A stretch of DNA of 64,000 bases from JACKNG01 sp040220855 (GTDB lineage: Bacteria; Pseudomonadota; Gammaproteobacteria; Ga0077536), in assembly GCA_040220855.1 (NCBI GenBank), contig JAVJVZ010000008.1, positions 100,256 through 164,255 on the forward strand, in the 5' to 3' direction. This document shows positions 50,034 to 58,462 of this stretch, piece after piece. Both the position numbers and the translations under genes were made by a program. Every line of letters begins with the position of its first letter. The first letter of the stretch is position 1. The notes beneath the pieces are model-generated. The model made no database searches and had not been told where the DNA came from. It was given only the letters and a program-made list of their open reading frames with translations.

Positions 50034-50497
50034 CTGACGAACCGGACGCAACGCGCGCACTCGAGCCATCCGCCGAGATCCTCGCGACGCAGCGTGAGCT
50101 GGTCGAAACCTTCGAACTGTTCGACGACTGGACCGATCGCTACCAGTACATCATCGACCTCGGCCGCGAGGCGCCGCCGTTTCCCGAAGAATGGAAGTGC
50201 GAGGAGAATCGCCTGCACGGCTGCCAGTCGCAGGTGTGGATCGTCAGCGATCAGCGCGACGATCGCCTGCACTACGCCGCGACCAGCGACTCCACCATCG
50301 TCGCGGGTCTCATCGCGCTGCTGCTGAAGGTCTACTCCGATCGCCGCCCGGCCGACATCGTCGCCACGCCGCCGGACTTCATCAAGGACCTCCAGCTCGC
50401 CGAGCATCTCTCGCCGACGCGCAGCAATGGGCTGCACGCGATGATCCAGCGCGTGCGCCAGATTGCCGTCGAGGCACTGGCCGAACAGGCCGGGTAG
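50030..50497 (+). CDS. SufE-family sulfur acceptor protein
   Basis: 155 aa. The catalytic cysteine is Cys65 in NRLHGCQSQVW, the SufE/CsdE signature; the protein takes persulfide sulfur from a cysteine desulfurase (SufS or CsdA). No sufS is adjacent. ATG 50030 preceded by GGAGA and overlapping the cysS stop; coupling of a Cys enzyme and a Cys-sulfur carrier is noteworthy. Confidence 0.92.
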   Translation: MTDEPDATRALEPSAEILATQRELVETFELFDDWTDRYQYIIDLGREAPPFPEEWKCEENRLHGCQSQVWIVSDQRDDRLHYAATSDSTIVAGLIALLLKVYSDRRPADIVATPPDFIKDLQLAEHLSPTRSNGLHAMIQRVRQIAVEALAEQAG

Positions 50498-50590
50498 GGC
50501 GGGCACGAGCGGGGCCGGGCGCAGCGAGGCGGTGCGCCGGCCCGCACCGCCGGCAGCGGCGGCCACCGCCGCGCGGCCGCGACCGTGACG

Positions 50591-50665
50591 GCTGGGATCG
50601 CGACGGCTGGGATCGCGACGGCTGGGGTCGCGGCGGCTGGGGTCGCGGCGGCTGGGTTCGCGGCG
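50591..50665. repeat. Five tandem copies of a 15-bp repeat
   Basis: GCTGGGATCGCGACG-type units start at 50591, 50606, 50621, 50636 and 50651. The first two are identical, the next two share GGGTCGCGGCG, and the last is a variant. They lie in the 206-bp convergent gap between the sufE gene and the HD-GYP gene. A 15-bp period keeps reading frame, and on the plus strand it would read as a GW-rich pentapeptide repeat, but no credible start precedes it. Confidence 0.85.
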
Positions 50666-50703
50666 GCGCACGCGCGGTGCGCCGGCGATTGCCGCGCGGG
50701 CAC

Positions 50704-51936
50704 TCAGTCCTTCAACCGGTTCCAGATGCGCTCGAAGTCCTTGTGGTGATCGGCGAACAGCGCGACCAGCGTCGGATCGAAATGACCGTGCGGGTCGATG
50801 CGATCGTCGCCCTTGGTCATGATGCGTACCGTCTTGGCGTGGCTGAAGGACGGCTTGTAGGGGCGTTCCGAGCGTAACGCGTCGTAGATGTCGGCCATCT
50901 GCACGATGCGCGCGGACATCGGAATGGCGTCGCCGGCAATGCCGTTGGGATAGCCGGTGCCGTCCCATTTCTCGTGGTGGTGCAATGCGATCTCGGCGCC
51001 CATGCTGAGGCGCGGCGAGGCTTCGAGGATCTGGTAGCCGTAGACGGTGTGGCGGTTCATCTCCGCGCGTTCGTCGGGATTCAGCGTGCCCTTTTTCTTC
51101 AGTACCGCGGCGTCGACGCTCATCTTGCCGACGTCGTGGAGCTGCGCGCTGTAGCGGATTTCGTCGCACCAGGTGTCCGGCATGCCGGCCAGCTTGGCCA
51201 GCGCGTAGCTGTACTCGTTGACGCGAATGATGTGGTTGCCGGTCTCCTCGTCGTGGATCTCCGCGGCGCGCGCGAGCAGCGTGACCGACACCTTGAAGGC
51301 GGCCTCGGTCTCCTCCTGCAGGGCGGCGATGCGCTCGCGCTGCTCGGCGAGCTGGCGGTTGCGCGCCGACAGCGTGCGGTTCTTCTTGCGAATCTCGTCG
51401 AGCATCTCGGCGCGCTCGATGGAGTGGCCGACGACGCGGGCGATCGGCGCGACGAGCTGGGCGACCTCGGGCGGAAACGGCTCCGGCGGGCGGTTGCGGC
51501 GCGGGCGGCAATTGATCAGCTGGACGACGCCGATGACCTCGTCGCCGAGGTTCTTCAGCGGAAAGCAGAACATCGAGTGGGTCGTGTAGTTGCGCCGTTC
51601 GAACTTGGAATCGAACTGGTAGGGGCTGCGCTTCGGGATGGCGTAGACGTCGTCGATCATCACGGTGCGCCCGCGGTGGGCGACGTAGCCCGCGATCGAG
51701 CCGGGGCCGATGGGGACGATGAAGTCGGTGCGCTTCACGCGTACGGCATCGTTCTGGATGCTGGCCGGTTCGAGCCAGCGCTGCTTGCCGCGCTGGCGCG
51801 CGATGAAGATGGTGCCGGCTTCGGCGCGCGTCATCAGGCGGCTCTTGCGCAGGACCTTGTCCAGCAACTGGTTGACCGTCTGGTTCTTCTGTCCCTCGAC
51901 GAACTGGAGAAACTCGAGTACCTGGTCCGAGCTCAC
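50704..51936 (-). CDS. GAF-HD-GYP cyclic-di-GMP phosphodiesterase-like protein
   Basis: 410 aa. GAF sensor domain (about 1-175), coiled-coil linker (about 176-212), HD-GYP domain (about 213-400). HD-GYP residues are present: HDEETGNH (228-235), HD at 267-268, HHEKWDGTGYPNG with GYP at 328-330, and DIYDALRSERPYK. Likely hydrolyses c-di-GMP in response to a small-molecule or redox signal bound by GAF. GTG 51936 chosen for its GAGGA ribosome site; the frame remains open further upstream. No REC domain. Confidence 0.93.
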   Translation of the reverse strand: MSSDQVLEFLQFVEGQKNQTVNQLLDKVLRKSRLMTRAEAGTIFIARQRGKQRWLEPASIQNDAVRVKRTDFIVPIGPGSIAGYVAHRGRTVMIDDVYAIPKRSPYQFDSKFERRNYTTHSMFCFPLKNLGDEVIGVVQLINCRPRRNRPPEPFPPEVAQLVAPIARVVGHSIERAEMLDEIRKKNRTLSARNRQLAEQRERIAALQEETEAAFKVSVTLLARAAEIHDEETGNHIIRVNEYSYALAKLAGMPDTWCDEIRYSAQLHDVGKMSVDAAVLKKKGTLNPDERAEMNRHTVYGYQILEASPRLSMGAEIALHHHEKWDGTGYPNGIAGDAIPMSARIVQMADIYDALRSERPYKPSFSHAKTVRIMTKGDDRIDPHGHFDPTLVALFADHHKDFERIWNRLKD

Positions 51937-52226
51937 AGTATGTCCTCGTGATCTGCTGGTGTGGACGGTAGCGGCCGTTGCGCGCGAAAACGATAGCACA
52001 ACGGTCGCCGTGGAGTAGCCTCGCGTGGCGAGGGCGCCGACGCACCGACGGGTCCATCGCACCGCGCCCATCCGCGCCGCGTCACGCCGGCCACGGCCGG
52101 GCGCGCGGCGGCGGCGATACGCGGCCGCTGCGCGCGTCCTCAGTTATAATGCCGCGTTCGCGCCGCCATCCGGCGGCATCGCCCGCAGGCCCACCAACAC
52201 GTTCCGGAATCGCCACCTTCCCACCG
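51937..52226. promoter_or_regulatory. Divergent region between HD-GYP gene and ileS
   Basis: 290 bp without a gene. A perfect TATAAT (52145-52150) lies 77 bp before the ileS ATG, without a recognisable -35. I see no T-box or other leader structure for the tRNA synthetase. Confidence 0.45.
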
Positions 52227-55200
52227 ATGGCCAAGAGATTTCACGAGAGCAAGGCGCTCGACCTGCCCGCCCTGGAAGCCGACATGCTCGGCACCTGGGA
52301 GCGCGAAGGCACCTTCGCGCAGAGCATCGCGCAGCGCACCGGCGCACCGACCTTCACCTTCTACGAAGGCCCGCCCACCGCCAACGGCCGGCCGGGCATC
52401 CACCACGTGCTCGGGCGCACCATCAAGGACACCTTCTGCCGCTACAAGACGCTCAAGGGCTACCGCGTCGAGCGCAAGGGCGGCTGGGATACCCACGGCC
52501 TGCCGGTCGAGATCGAGGTGGAGAAGGAACTCGGGCTGGACGGCCGCGAGCAGGTCGAGAGCTATGGCATCGCCGCCTTCAACGCGGCCTGCCGCGCCAG
52601 CGTGTCGCGCTACAAGAAGGACTGGGACGAGCTCACCCGTCGCATCGGCTACTGGGTCGACCTCGACGACCCTTACGTCACCTTCGAGACCCGCTACATC
52701 GAGTCGGTGTGGTGGCTGATCAAGCAGATTCACGAGCGCGACCTGCTCTACCGCGGGCACAAGATTCAATGGTACAGCCCCGGCACCGGCACGGTGCTGT
52801 CCTCCCACGAGGTCTCGCTCGGTTACAAGGAAGTCACCGATCCGAGCGTCTACGTGCGCTTCCGCTCGCGCGACGAGAAGGATCTCTCCTTCCTCGCCTG
52901 GACCACCACGCCGTGGACGCTGATCTCCAACGTCGCGCTGGCCGCCGGTCCCGAGCTCGATTACGTCACCGTGCGTGTCGGCGACGAACGCCTGCTGCTC
53001 GCCGAGGCACGCCTGTCGGTGCTCGACGGCGAGTACGAGATCCTCGAGCGGCACAAGGGCCGCGACCTCGTCGGGCGCATCTACGAGCCGCTCTTCCGTG
53101 TGCGCGGCGTCGATTACCCGGCGCATGCCTGGCAGGTCGTCAATGCCGACTACGTCACCGTCGATGACGGTACCGGGCTCGTCCACATCGCGCCCGCCTT
53201 CGGTGCCGAAGACCACGAGGTCGGCCGCACGCACGAGCTGCCGCTGGTCAACCCGGTCACCGCCGATGGCCATTTCAGCGACGCCGCACCCCTCGTCGCC
53301 GGCGCCTGGTTCAAGGATGCCGACAAGCGCATCATCCGCGACCTCAAGGAACGCGGGCAGCTCTACAAGCGCGTCGACTACCTGCACAACTACCCGCACG
53401 ACTGGCGCAAGGGTACGCCCCTGATGAGCTACCCGGTGGACAGCTGGTTCATCCGCACCACCGCGGTCAAGGACCGACTCGTCGCGCTCAACCGCTCCAT
53501 CAACTGGCATCCGCCGGCGATCCGCGACGGCCGCTTCGGCAACTGGCTCGAGAACAACGTCGACTGGGCGCTGAGCCGCAAGCGTTACTGGGGCACGCCG
53601 CTGCCGATCTGGATGTCCGATGCCCCGGGTTCGGATTACGTCGAGGTGATTGGCTCTATCGCCGAACTGCGCGAGAAGTGCGGCAAGACACTGCCGGGCG
53701 ACGACGACATCGATCTCCACCGGCCCTACGTCGACGAGCTCACCTGGCCGGCGCCGGACGGCGGCACCATGCGCCGCGTGCCGGACGTGCTCGACGTGTG
53801 GTTCGACTCGGGCGCCATGCCCTTCGCGCAATGGCACTACCCGTTCGAGAATGCCGACGCCTTCGAGCGCAACTTCCCGGCCGACTTCATCTGCGAGGGC
53901 GTCGACCAGACGCGCGGCTGGTTCTACACCCTGCACGCCATCGCGACACTCGTGATGGACAGCGTCGCCTTCCGCAATGTCGTCGTCAACGGCCTCATTC
54001 TCGACGAGAAGGGCGAGAAGATGTCGAAGTCGCGGGCCAATACCGTCGATCCCTTCGACGTCGTCGCGCGCTACGGTGCGGACGTGGTGCGCTGGTACCT
54101 CATGCACAACTCGCCGCCGTGGGACAGCATGAAGTTCGCCGAGCGCGGGCTCGCCGAGACGCGCAGCCGCTTCTTCGGCACCATCGAGAACGTGTACCGC
54201 TTCATGGCGAGCTACGCCAACATCGACGGCTTCACCTACGCCGAGGAGCGCCTGCCGGTGAGCACGCGCAGCGAGCTCGACCAGTGGATCCTGAGCCGTC
54301 TCAACTCCACCGCGCGTGCCGTCGACGGCGCGTTCGAGGCCTATGACTCGACGCGCGCGGCGCGCGCGCTCGAGCAGTTCGTCGACGAGCTCTCCAACTG
54401 GTACATCCGCCGCTCGCGGCCGCGTTTCTGGGCGGCCAAGAAGGCCGGCGGCGCGCAGGCCGTGTCCGCCGAGAGCAAGCTCGCCGCCTACCAGACCACC
54501 TACGAATGCCTCGCCGGCCTCGCCGTGATGATGAGCCCGGTGGCACCGTTCTTCAGCGACTGGCTGCATCGGCGCCTGCACGAGGTTGGCGCTCGCGACA
54601 CCAACGCGTCGGTTCATTACGCGAGCTTCCCGGCCTGTGACGAGAACGTGGTGCAGGAGGCGCTCGAACACCGCATGGCGCTCGCCCGTCACATCGTCCA
54701 GCTCGTGCTGCTGCTGCGTAACCGCAGCCAGATCAACGTGCGCCAGCCGCTCGCGCGCATCCTGCTGGTCACCGGCGGGCGCGTGCAGCGCGACACCGTC
54801 GAGCTGGTCCGGGAGATCATCCTGGACGAGGTCAACGTGCGCGCAATCGAGTACGTCGACGATTCCGCCGGCGTCGTGCGGCGTTCGGCCAAGGCCGACT
54901 TCAAGAAGCTCGGCCCGCGGCTCGGCAAGCAGATGAAGACGGTTGCCGCGGCCATCGCGGCGCTCGACGACGCCGCCATCCGCGCGTTCATCGAGCAGGG
55001 CAGCGTGACCATCGACACCGCTGCCGGGCCGGTGACCGTGAACGCCGACGAGGTCGACATCCTGAGCGAAGAGATCGGCGACTGGAGCGTCGCGCACGAG
55101 GATGGCGTGACCGTCGCGCTCGACGTGCATGTCGATGACGAGCTGCGCGCGGCCGGTTACGCGCGCGAAGTGGTCAACCGCATCCAGTCCTTGCGCAAGG

Positions 55201-55433
55201 CCGCCGATCTCGAACTGACCGACCGCATCGTGGTCGAATACGAGGCCTCGGACGCGCTCGCCGCGGCGATCGCGGCAAACGCGGGTTTCATCCGCAGCGA
55301 GACGCTCGCCGTTCAGCTCGAGGCGAGTGCCACGCCCGCGGGCGACCACCGCGAGCGCTTCAGCATCGGCGAGGAGAGCCTCGGCCTCGCCATCAGCAGA
55401 ACCGCCGCCGCCGGCCTCGCCGGCACGGCCTGA
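52227..55433 (+). CDS. ileS: Isoleucyl-tRNA synthetase, type 2 (IleS2-like), altered HIGH motif
   Basis: 1068 aa, longer than the E. coli type 1 enzyme (938) and matching the type 2 (eukaryote-like) class, which includes mupirocin-resistant enzymes. The Rossmann signature is TANGRPGIHHVLGRTIKD: residues 57-60 are Gly-Ile-His-His, with first and third positions of the usual His-x-Gly-His exchanged. KMSKS is intact (EKMSKSRAN). Editing domain (TTPWTL...GTGLVHIAPAFGAED), anticodon domain and the C-terminal DUF5915-type tail follow. The gene is not in the ribF-ileS-lspA cluster typical of gammaproteobacteria, so it may be a second or replacing copy. Confidence 0.93.
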   Translation: MAKRFHESKALDLPALEADMLGTWEREGTFAQSIAQRTGAPTFTFYEGPPTANGRPGIHHVLGRTIKDTFCRYKTLKGYRVERKGGWDTHGLPVEIEVEKELGLDGREQVESYGIAAFNAACRASVSRYKKDWDELTRRIGYWVDLDDPYVTFETRYIESVWWLIKQIHERDLLYRGHKIQWYSPGTGTVLSSHEVSLGYKEVTDPSVYVRFRSRDEKDLSFLAWTTTPWTLISNVALAAGPELDYVTVRVGDERLLLAEARLSVLDGEYEILERHKGRDLVGRIYEPLFRVRGVDYPAHAWQVVNADYVTVDDGTGLVHIAPAFGAEDHEVGRTHELPLVNPVTADGHFSDAAPLVAGAWFKDADKRIIRDLKERGQLYKRVDYLHNYPHDWRKGTPLMSYPVDSWFIRTTAVKDRLVALNRSINWHPPAIRDGRFGNWLENNVDWALSRKRYWGTPLPIWMSDAPGSDYVEVIGSIAELREKCGKTLPGDDDIDLHRPYVDELTWPAPDGGTMRRVPDVLDVWFDSGAMPFAQWHYPFENADAFERNFPADFICEGVDQTRGWFYTLHAIATLVMDSVAFRNVVVNGLILDEKGEKMSKSRANTVDPFDVVARYGADVVRWYLMHNSPPWDSMKFAERGLAETRSRFFGTIENVYRFMASYANIDGFTYAEERLPVSTRSELDQWILSRLNSTARAVDGAFEAYDSTRAARALEQFVDELSNWYIRRSRPRFWAAKKAGGAQAVSAESKLAAYQTTYECLAGLAVMMSPVAPFFSDWLHRRLHEVGARDTNASVHYASFPACDENVVQEALEHRMALARHIVQLVLLLRNRSQINVRQPLARILLVTGGRVQRDTVELVREIILDEVNVRAIEYVDDSAGVVRRSAKADFKKLGPRLGKQMKTVAAAIAALDDAAIRAFIEQGSVTIDTAAGPVTVNADEVDILSEEIGDWSVAHEDGVTVALDVHVDDELRAAGYAREVVNRIQSLRKAADLELTDRIVVEYEASDALAAAIAANAGFIRSETLAVQLEASATPAGDHRERFSIGEESLGLAISRTAAAGLAGTA

Positions 55434-55452
55434 ACCAGGGGAGCGCGCGTCC

Positions 55453-56106
55453 ATGTCGACTATCCGATCCTTCCGCGTCCATGTCCGTGCGTGGTCTGCC
55501 CACGCGCTCCTGATCGGCGCGTGCCTGCTCGCCGGCGTCGCCAGCGCCGAAGTCAGTACTGCCAAGACACCGACCGCGGCGGTCAAGGAAGCCATCGGCG
55601 AGGTGCTCACGATCCTCAAGAACGAGAGCTACGATCGCGAGGAACGGTGGACCGAGATCGGCAAGATCATCGACGCGCGCTTCGACTTCCGCAGCATGTC
55701 GCAGAGCGTGCTGGCGTCGAACTGGCAGGAAGCCACGCCCGAGGAGAAGCGGCAGTTCGTCGAGTTTTTCTCGCAGTATCTCGAAGACACCTACCGCAAC
55801 AAGATCGAGTCCTACACCAACCAGTCGGTTGAATACCTCGGCGAGCACATCCGCAAGGATCGCGCGACCGTCGACACCGCCATCATCACCGACGCCAATC
55901 GCATTCCCGTCACCTACCGCCTCAAGAACAACGAAGGGGAATGGTTCGCCTACGACGTCATCATCGAAGGCGTCAGCCTGGTCAACAACTACCGCAACAC
56001 CTTCAACGCCATCATCAAGGCCGAGGGCATGAACGGGCTGTTGATCGACCTCGAAAGCCGCATCGAGAACTACAAGGCCAAGCACGGCGGCCTGCCCCCC
56101 GAGTAG
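55453..56106 (+). CDS. mlaC: MlaC-family phospholipid-binding protein, copy 1
   Basis: 217 aa, signal peptide (HALLIGACLLAGVASA) and the MlaC/Ttg2D domain (FDFRSMSQSVLASNWQEATPEEKRQFVEFFSQYLEDTY, SLVNNYRNTFNAIIKAEGMNGLLIDLESRI blocks). Periplasmic chaperone carrying phospholipids between the outer-membrane MlaA complex and the inner-membrane MlaFEDB transporter. It lies 19 bp after ileS on the plus strand, outside the mla operon on the minus strand, and convergent with the second mlaC. Confidence 0.9.
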   Translation: MSTIRSFRVHVRAWSAHALLIGACLLAGVASAEVSTAKTPTAAVKEAIGEVLTILKNESYDREERWTEIGKIIDARFDFRSMSQSVLASNWQEATPEEKRQFVEFFSQYLEDTYRNKIESYTNQSVEYLGEHIRKDRATVDTAIITDANRIPVTYRLKNNEGEWFAYDVIIEGVSLVNNYRNTFNAIIKAEGMNGLLIDLESRIENYKAKHGGLPPE

Positions 56107-56111
56107 CCCAA

Positions 56112-56133
56112 TTATCCACAGGTGTCTGACCCC
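56112..56133 (+). repeat. Short DnaA-box-containing repeat, copy 1
   Basis: 22 bp starting with TTATCCACA (perfect DnaA box) and continuing GGTGTCTGACCCC. Located just after mlaC copy 1. One of six copies in the window. Confidence 0.85.
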
Positions 56134-56229
56134 ACCGCTGCCCGGCACCGGCGGCAGGCTCCTTGCGCGACGGCCGGGCGCGCCGTCACCTGCCTCCCGA
56201 GCGCTGCGACAAGGCCGTCGATGCCGCGC
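56134..56229 (-). pseudogene. Decayed duplicate of the 3' end of mlaC copy 2
   Basis: The sequence from 56112 to 56229 is an imperfect 118-bp tandem copy of 56230-56347. On the minus strand it reads GIDGLVAALGRQVTARPAVAQ, aligning without gaps to the last 21 residues of mlaC copy 2 (GIDGLITELETKVAESSAIAQ). The stop codon of the live gene is replaced (TGA became a Gly codon). Evidence of an old tandem duplication of the gene end plus the short repeat. Confidence 0.7.
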
Positions 56230-56251
56230 TTATCCACAGGTGTCTGACCCC
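56230..56251 (+). repeat. Short DnaA-box-containing repeat, copy 2
   Basis: Identical 22 bp to copy 1, 118 bp further on. Followed by a hairpin (TGACCCCAC...GTGGGGTCA, 56244-56280) that runs into the stop of mlaC copy 2 and may act as a terminator. Confidence 0.85.
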
Positions 56252-56277
56252 ACGGCTGCCCGGCACGGGCAGTGGGG

Positions 56278-56925
56278 TCACTGCGCGATGGCCGAGGACT
56301 CCGCCACTTTCGTCTCGAGCTCGGTGATGAGTCCGTCGATGCCGGACTTGTGGACGATGTCGTGGAAGCTCGCGCGGTAGTTGCGCACCAGGCTGATCTG
56401 CTCGATGACGACGTCGTAGGCCATCCAGCGACCCTCGCGCAGGTAGAGCTTGTAGTCGACCGGGATGTCCGCGGTGTCCGTGCGGATGACGGTATTGACC
56501 GTCGCAAGCTTCTGCGCGCGCAGGTGTTCGCCGGTGTAATCGACGGTCTCGTTCGAGTAGCCGGAGATCTTGCGCCAGTAGGTATTCGACAGCAGCTGGC
56601 GGAACAGGGCAGTGAAGCGGCGCCGCTGATCCGCATCCGCCTTGCTCCAGTTGGTTGCCAGCACCCGGCTCGACATCGCCGCGTAGTCGAAATGCTCGCC
56701 GATGATGCTGCGCACCTGGCGCCGCTTGGTCGCGTCGTTCATGGCGCGGTCACCGAGTACCGCGATCACCGCGTCGACCGTCGCGCGCACCACCGCACCC
56801 GGTGGCGCGGCCGCTGGCGGCTCGGTGGCGGCACCGCCGTTGCACGGTGTGATCAGGCTCAATGCCAGCATGACGACAGCGAGCGGGTGGCGGCGACGGC
56901 GGGTGCCCTGCACGTGAACGGACAT
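56278..56925 (-). CDS. mlaC: MlaC-family phospholipid-binding protein, copy 2
   Basis: 215 aa, signal peptide (HPLAVVMLALSLITPCNGGA) and MlaC domain (FDYAAMSSRVLATNW, RRRFTALFRQLLSNTYWRKI, SLVRNYRASFHDIVHKSGIDGLITELE). Clearly paralogous to copy 1. Placed after mlaF-mlaE-mlaD but separated from mlaD by a 278-bp gap with two inverted short repeats. GGAG ribosome site 10 nt before ATG 56925. Confidence 0.88.
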   Translation of the reverse strand: MSVHVQGTRRRRHPLAVVMLALSLITPCNGGAATEPPAAAPPGAVVRATVDAVIAVLGDRAMNDATKRRQVRSIIGEHFDYAAMSSRVLATNWSKADADQRRRFTALFRQLLSNTYWRKISGYSNETVDYTGEHLRAQKLATVNTVIRTDTADIPVDYKLYLREGRWMAYDVVIEQISLVRNYRASFHDIVHKSGIDGLITELETKVAESSAIAQ

Positions 56926-57051
56926 CGGGCGTGCTCCTGCACTGCAAAGAAAGGGGCCGGCCATCCACCCACCCCGTGTCGCCCGCGAGTGTAGCCGCCA
57001 GCCGCCAACCGCGCACGCCACACGCCAGTCAAACTTCGTCACGTGTCCACA

Positions 57052-57074
57052 GGGGTCAGACACCTGTGGACAAG
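57052..57074 (-). repeat. Short DnaA-box-like repeat, copy 3
   Basis: Minus-strand copy of the repeat with the variant box TTGTCCACA instead of TTATCCACA. Here the repeat is extended to a hairpin: GTCCACAGG at 57045-57053 pairs with CCTGTGGAC at 57063-57071. Confidence 0.8.
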
Positions 57075-57103
57075 TCTGGCTGGCCGGCGCTCGCGTGCCC
57101 ACA

Positions 57104-57126
57104 GGGGTCAGACACCTGTGGATAAG
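57104..57126 (-). repeat. Short DnaA-box-containing repeat, copy 4
   Basis: Minus-strand copy with a perfect TTATCCACA box (57125-57117), also in a hairpin (CCACAGG 57099-57105 with CCTGTGG 57115-57121). Between mlaD and mlaC copy 2. Confidence 0.85.
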
Positions 57127-57203
57127 TTGGCTGGGCGGTGGTCGGGGCGCGGCTCCGGGATCGCGCAGGGTTCGCCTGTCGTCGCGGGAAATGTCGCGCG
57201 ATC

Positions 57204-57677
57204 TCAGTCGCCGCTCTCGAAGATGTACTTGCTGATCAGCTCTTCGAGGCTGATCGAGGACTCGGTGTCGTAGATGGCGTCGCCCGGCGCGAGGATGACG
57301 TCGGAGCCGCCCGGGGTGATCTTGACGAACTTGTCGCCGATGATGCCCTCGGTCCGGATCGAGGCGATGGCGTCTTCCTGCAGGCGCACCTGCGGCTCGA
57401 GTTCGAGGCTGACGCGCGACTCGTAGGTTTCGGGGTCGAGTTCGATCGATGCGACGCGACCCACGCGCACCCCGCCGACCTCGACGAAGGCGCCGGGTTT
57501 CAGCCCGGAGGATGACACGAAGCGCGCTTCGAGCTGGTAGCGATCGGAGCCGAACGGCTCGAAGTCGCCGAGGCGAACGGCAAGGTAGAAGAGACTCATG
57601 ATGCCGGCGAGCATGAACAGGCCCACCGCGAGCTCGGTGCGGAAATTGCCCAAATCGAGTTTCCTCCGGGTTGTCAC
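57204..57677 (-). CDS. mlaD: MlaD, MCE-domain lipid transport protein
   Basis: 157 aa. N-terminal transmembrane helix (ELAVGLFMLAGIMSLFYLAV) and one MCE domain (YQLEARFVSSSGLKPGAFVEVGGVRVGRVASIELD, GIIGDKFVKITPGGS). MlaD forms a hexameric ring on MlaFE in the inner membrane. GTG 57677 overlaps the mlaE stop by 4 bp. Confidence 0.95.
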   Translation of the reverse strand: MTTRRKLDLGNFRTELAVGLFMLAGIMSLFYLAVRLGDFEPFGSDRYQLEARFVSSSGLKPGAFVEVGGVRVGRVASIELDPETYESRVSLELEPQVRLQEDAIASIRTEGIIGDKFVKITPGGSDVILAPGDAIYDTESSISLEELISKYIFESGD

Positions 57678-58462
57678 AGCATCAGCGCGCTGATGATGTA
57701 ATCGGCGAAGAGCACCGTGATCGAGGCGGCCACCACGGCCTCGGTCGTGGTGCGGCTGACGCCTTCAGCGCCGAAAGCCGGGCGCGGCGCGAGGTGCATG
57801 AGAAAGCCCTTGGCGGTGCAGATCCAGACGATCAGCAGGGCGAAGACGAGCGACTTCACGAGGTCCATGGCGATGTCGCGTCCAAGCACGCTGTCGGCCA
57901 TCGAGCCGAAGTAGGTGCCGCCGCTGAGGTCGAACATCACCACGCCGACGAACCAGCCGCCGGCGATACCGATGACATTGAACAGTGCAGTCAACAGCGG
58001 TACAGCGATGAGGGTGGCGAGGAAACGCGGCGCGAGCAGGTAGGCGAAGGGATCGATGGCCATGCATTCGAGCGCGTCGACCTGGTTGTCGCTGCGCATG
58101 ATGCCCATTTCCGCACACATCGCCGAGCCGACGCGCCCGATCACGATGAGCGCGGTGAGCACCGGCGCGAGCTCGCGGATGAGGCTCAGCCCGACCGCGG
58201 CACCGAGCATGCCGACGGCGCCGAAGCGCACCAGGGTATCGTGGAACTGCAGCGCGACCACCATGCCGACGAAGGCACCAGCGACCGCGATCACCGTCAC
58301 CGAGCGCGCGCCGATGAACTCGAGCTGGCGCAGCAGGGCGCCCGGTTCGCGCCACGGCCGTAGCAGGTGCGGCAGCAGCAGGGCGAGGTACACGCCATAG
58401 CGCCCGAGGCCCGCAATCGGGGTGGACAGCGGCGCGCGGCGGGGCAGGGTGGCGTCAGGCAT
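57674..58462 (-). CDS. mlaE: MlaE, phospholipid ABC transporter permease
   Basis: 262 aa, inner-membrane permease (MlaE/YrbE family) with about five hydrophobic segments and the conserved IRELAPVLTALIVIGRVGSAMCAEMGIMR and EALECMAIDP-like (here VDALECMAIDPFAYL) blocks. Overlaps mlaF by 8 bp. Confidence 0.95.
   Translation of the reverse strand: MPDATLPRRAPLSTPIAGLGRYGVYLALLLPHLLRPWREPGALLRQLEFIGARSVTVIAVAGAFVGMVVALQFHDTLVRFGAVGMLGAAVGLSLIRELAPVLTALIVIGRVGSAMCAEMGIMRSDNQVDALECMAIDPFAYLLAPRFLATLIAVPLLTALFNVIGIAGGWFVGVVMFDLSGGTYFGSMADSVLGRDIAMDLVKSLVFALLIVWICTAKGFLMHLAPRPAFGAEGVSRTTTEAVVAASITVLFADYIISALML

Noticed and set aside
50191..50877. Plus-strand frame with GWDRD-like pentapeptide repeats
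   Set aside because: It begins inside the sufE gene in another frame, and the repeats are just the translation of the 15-bp tandem repeat; no independent start or ribosome site.
56112..57126. Replication origin suggested by several DnaA boxes
   Set aside because: The boxes are parts of a dispersed repeat; there is no dnaA/dnaN/gidA context, no AT-rich unwinding region and no clustered 13-mers.
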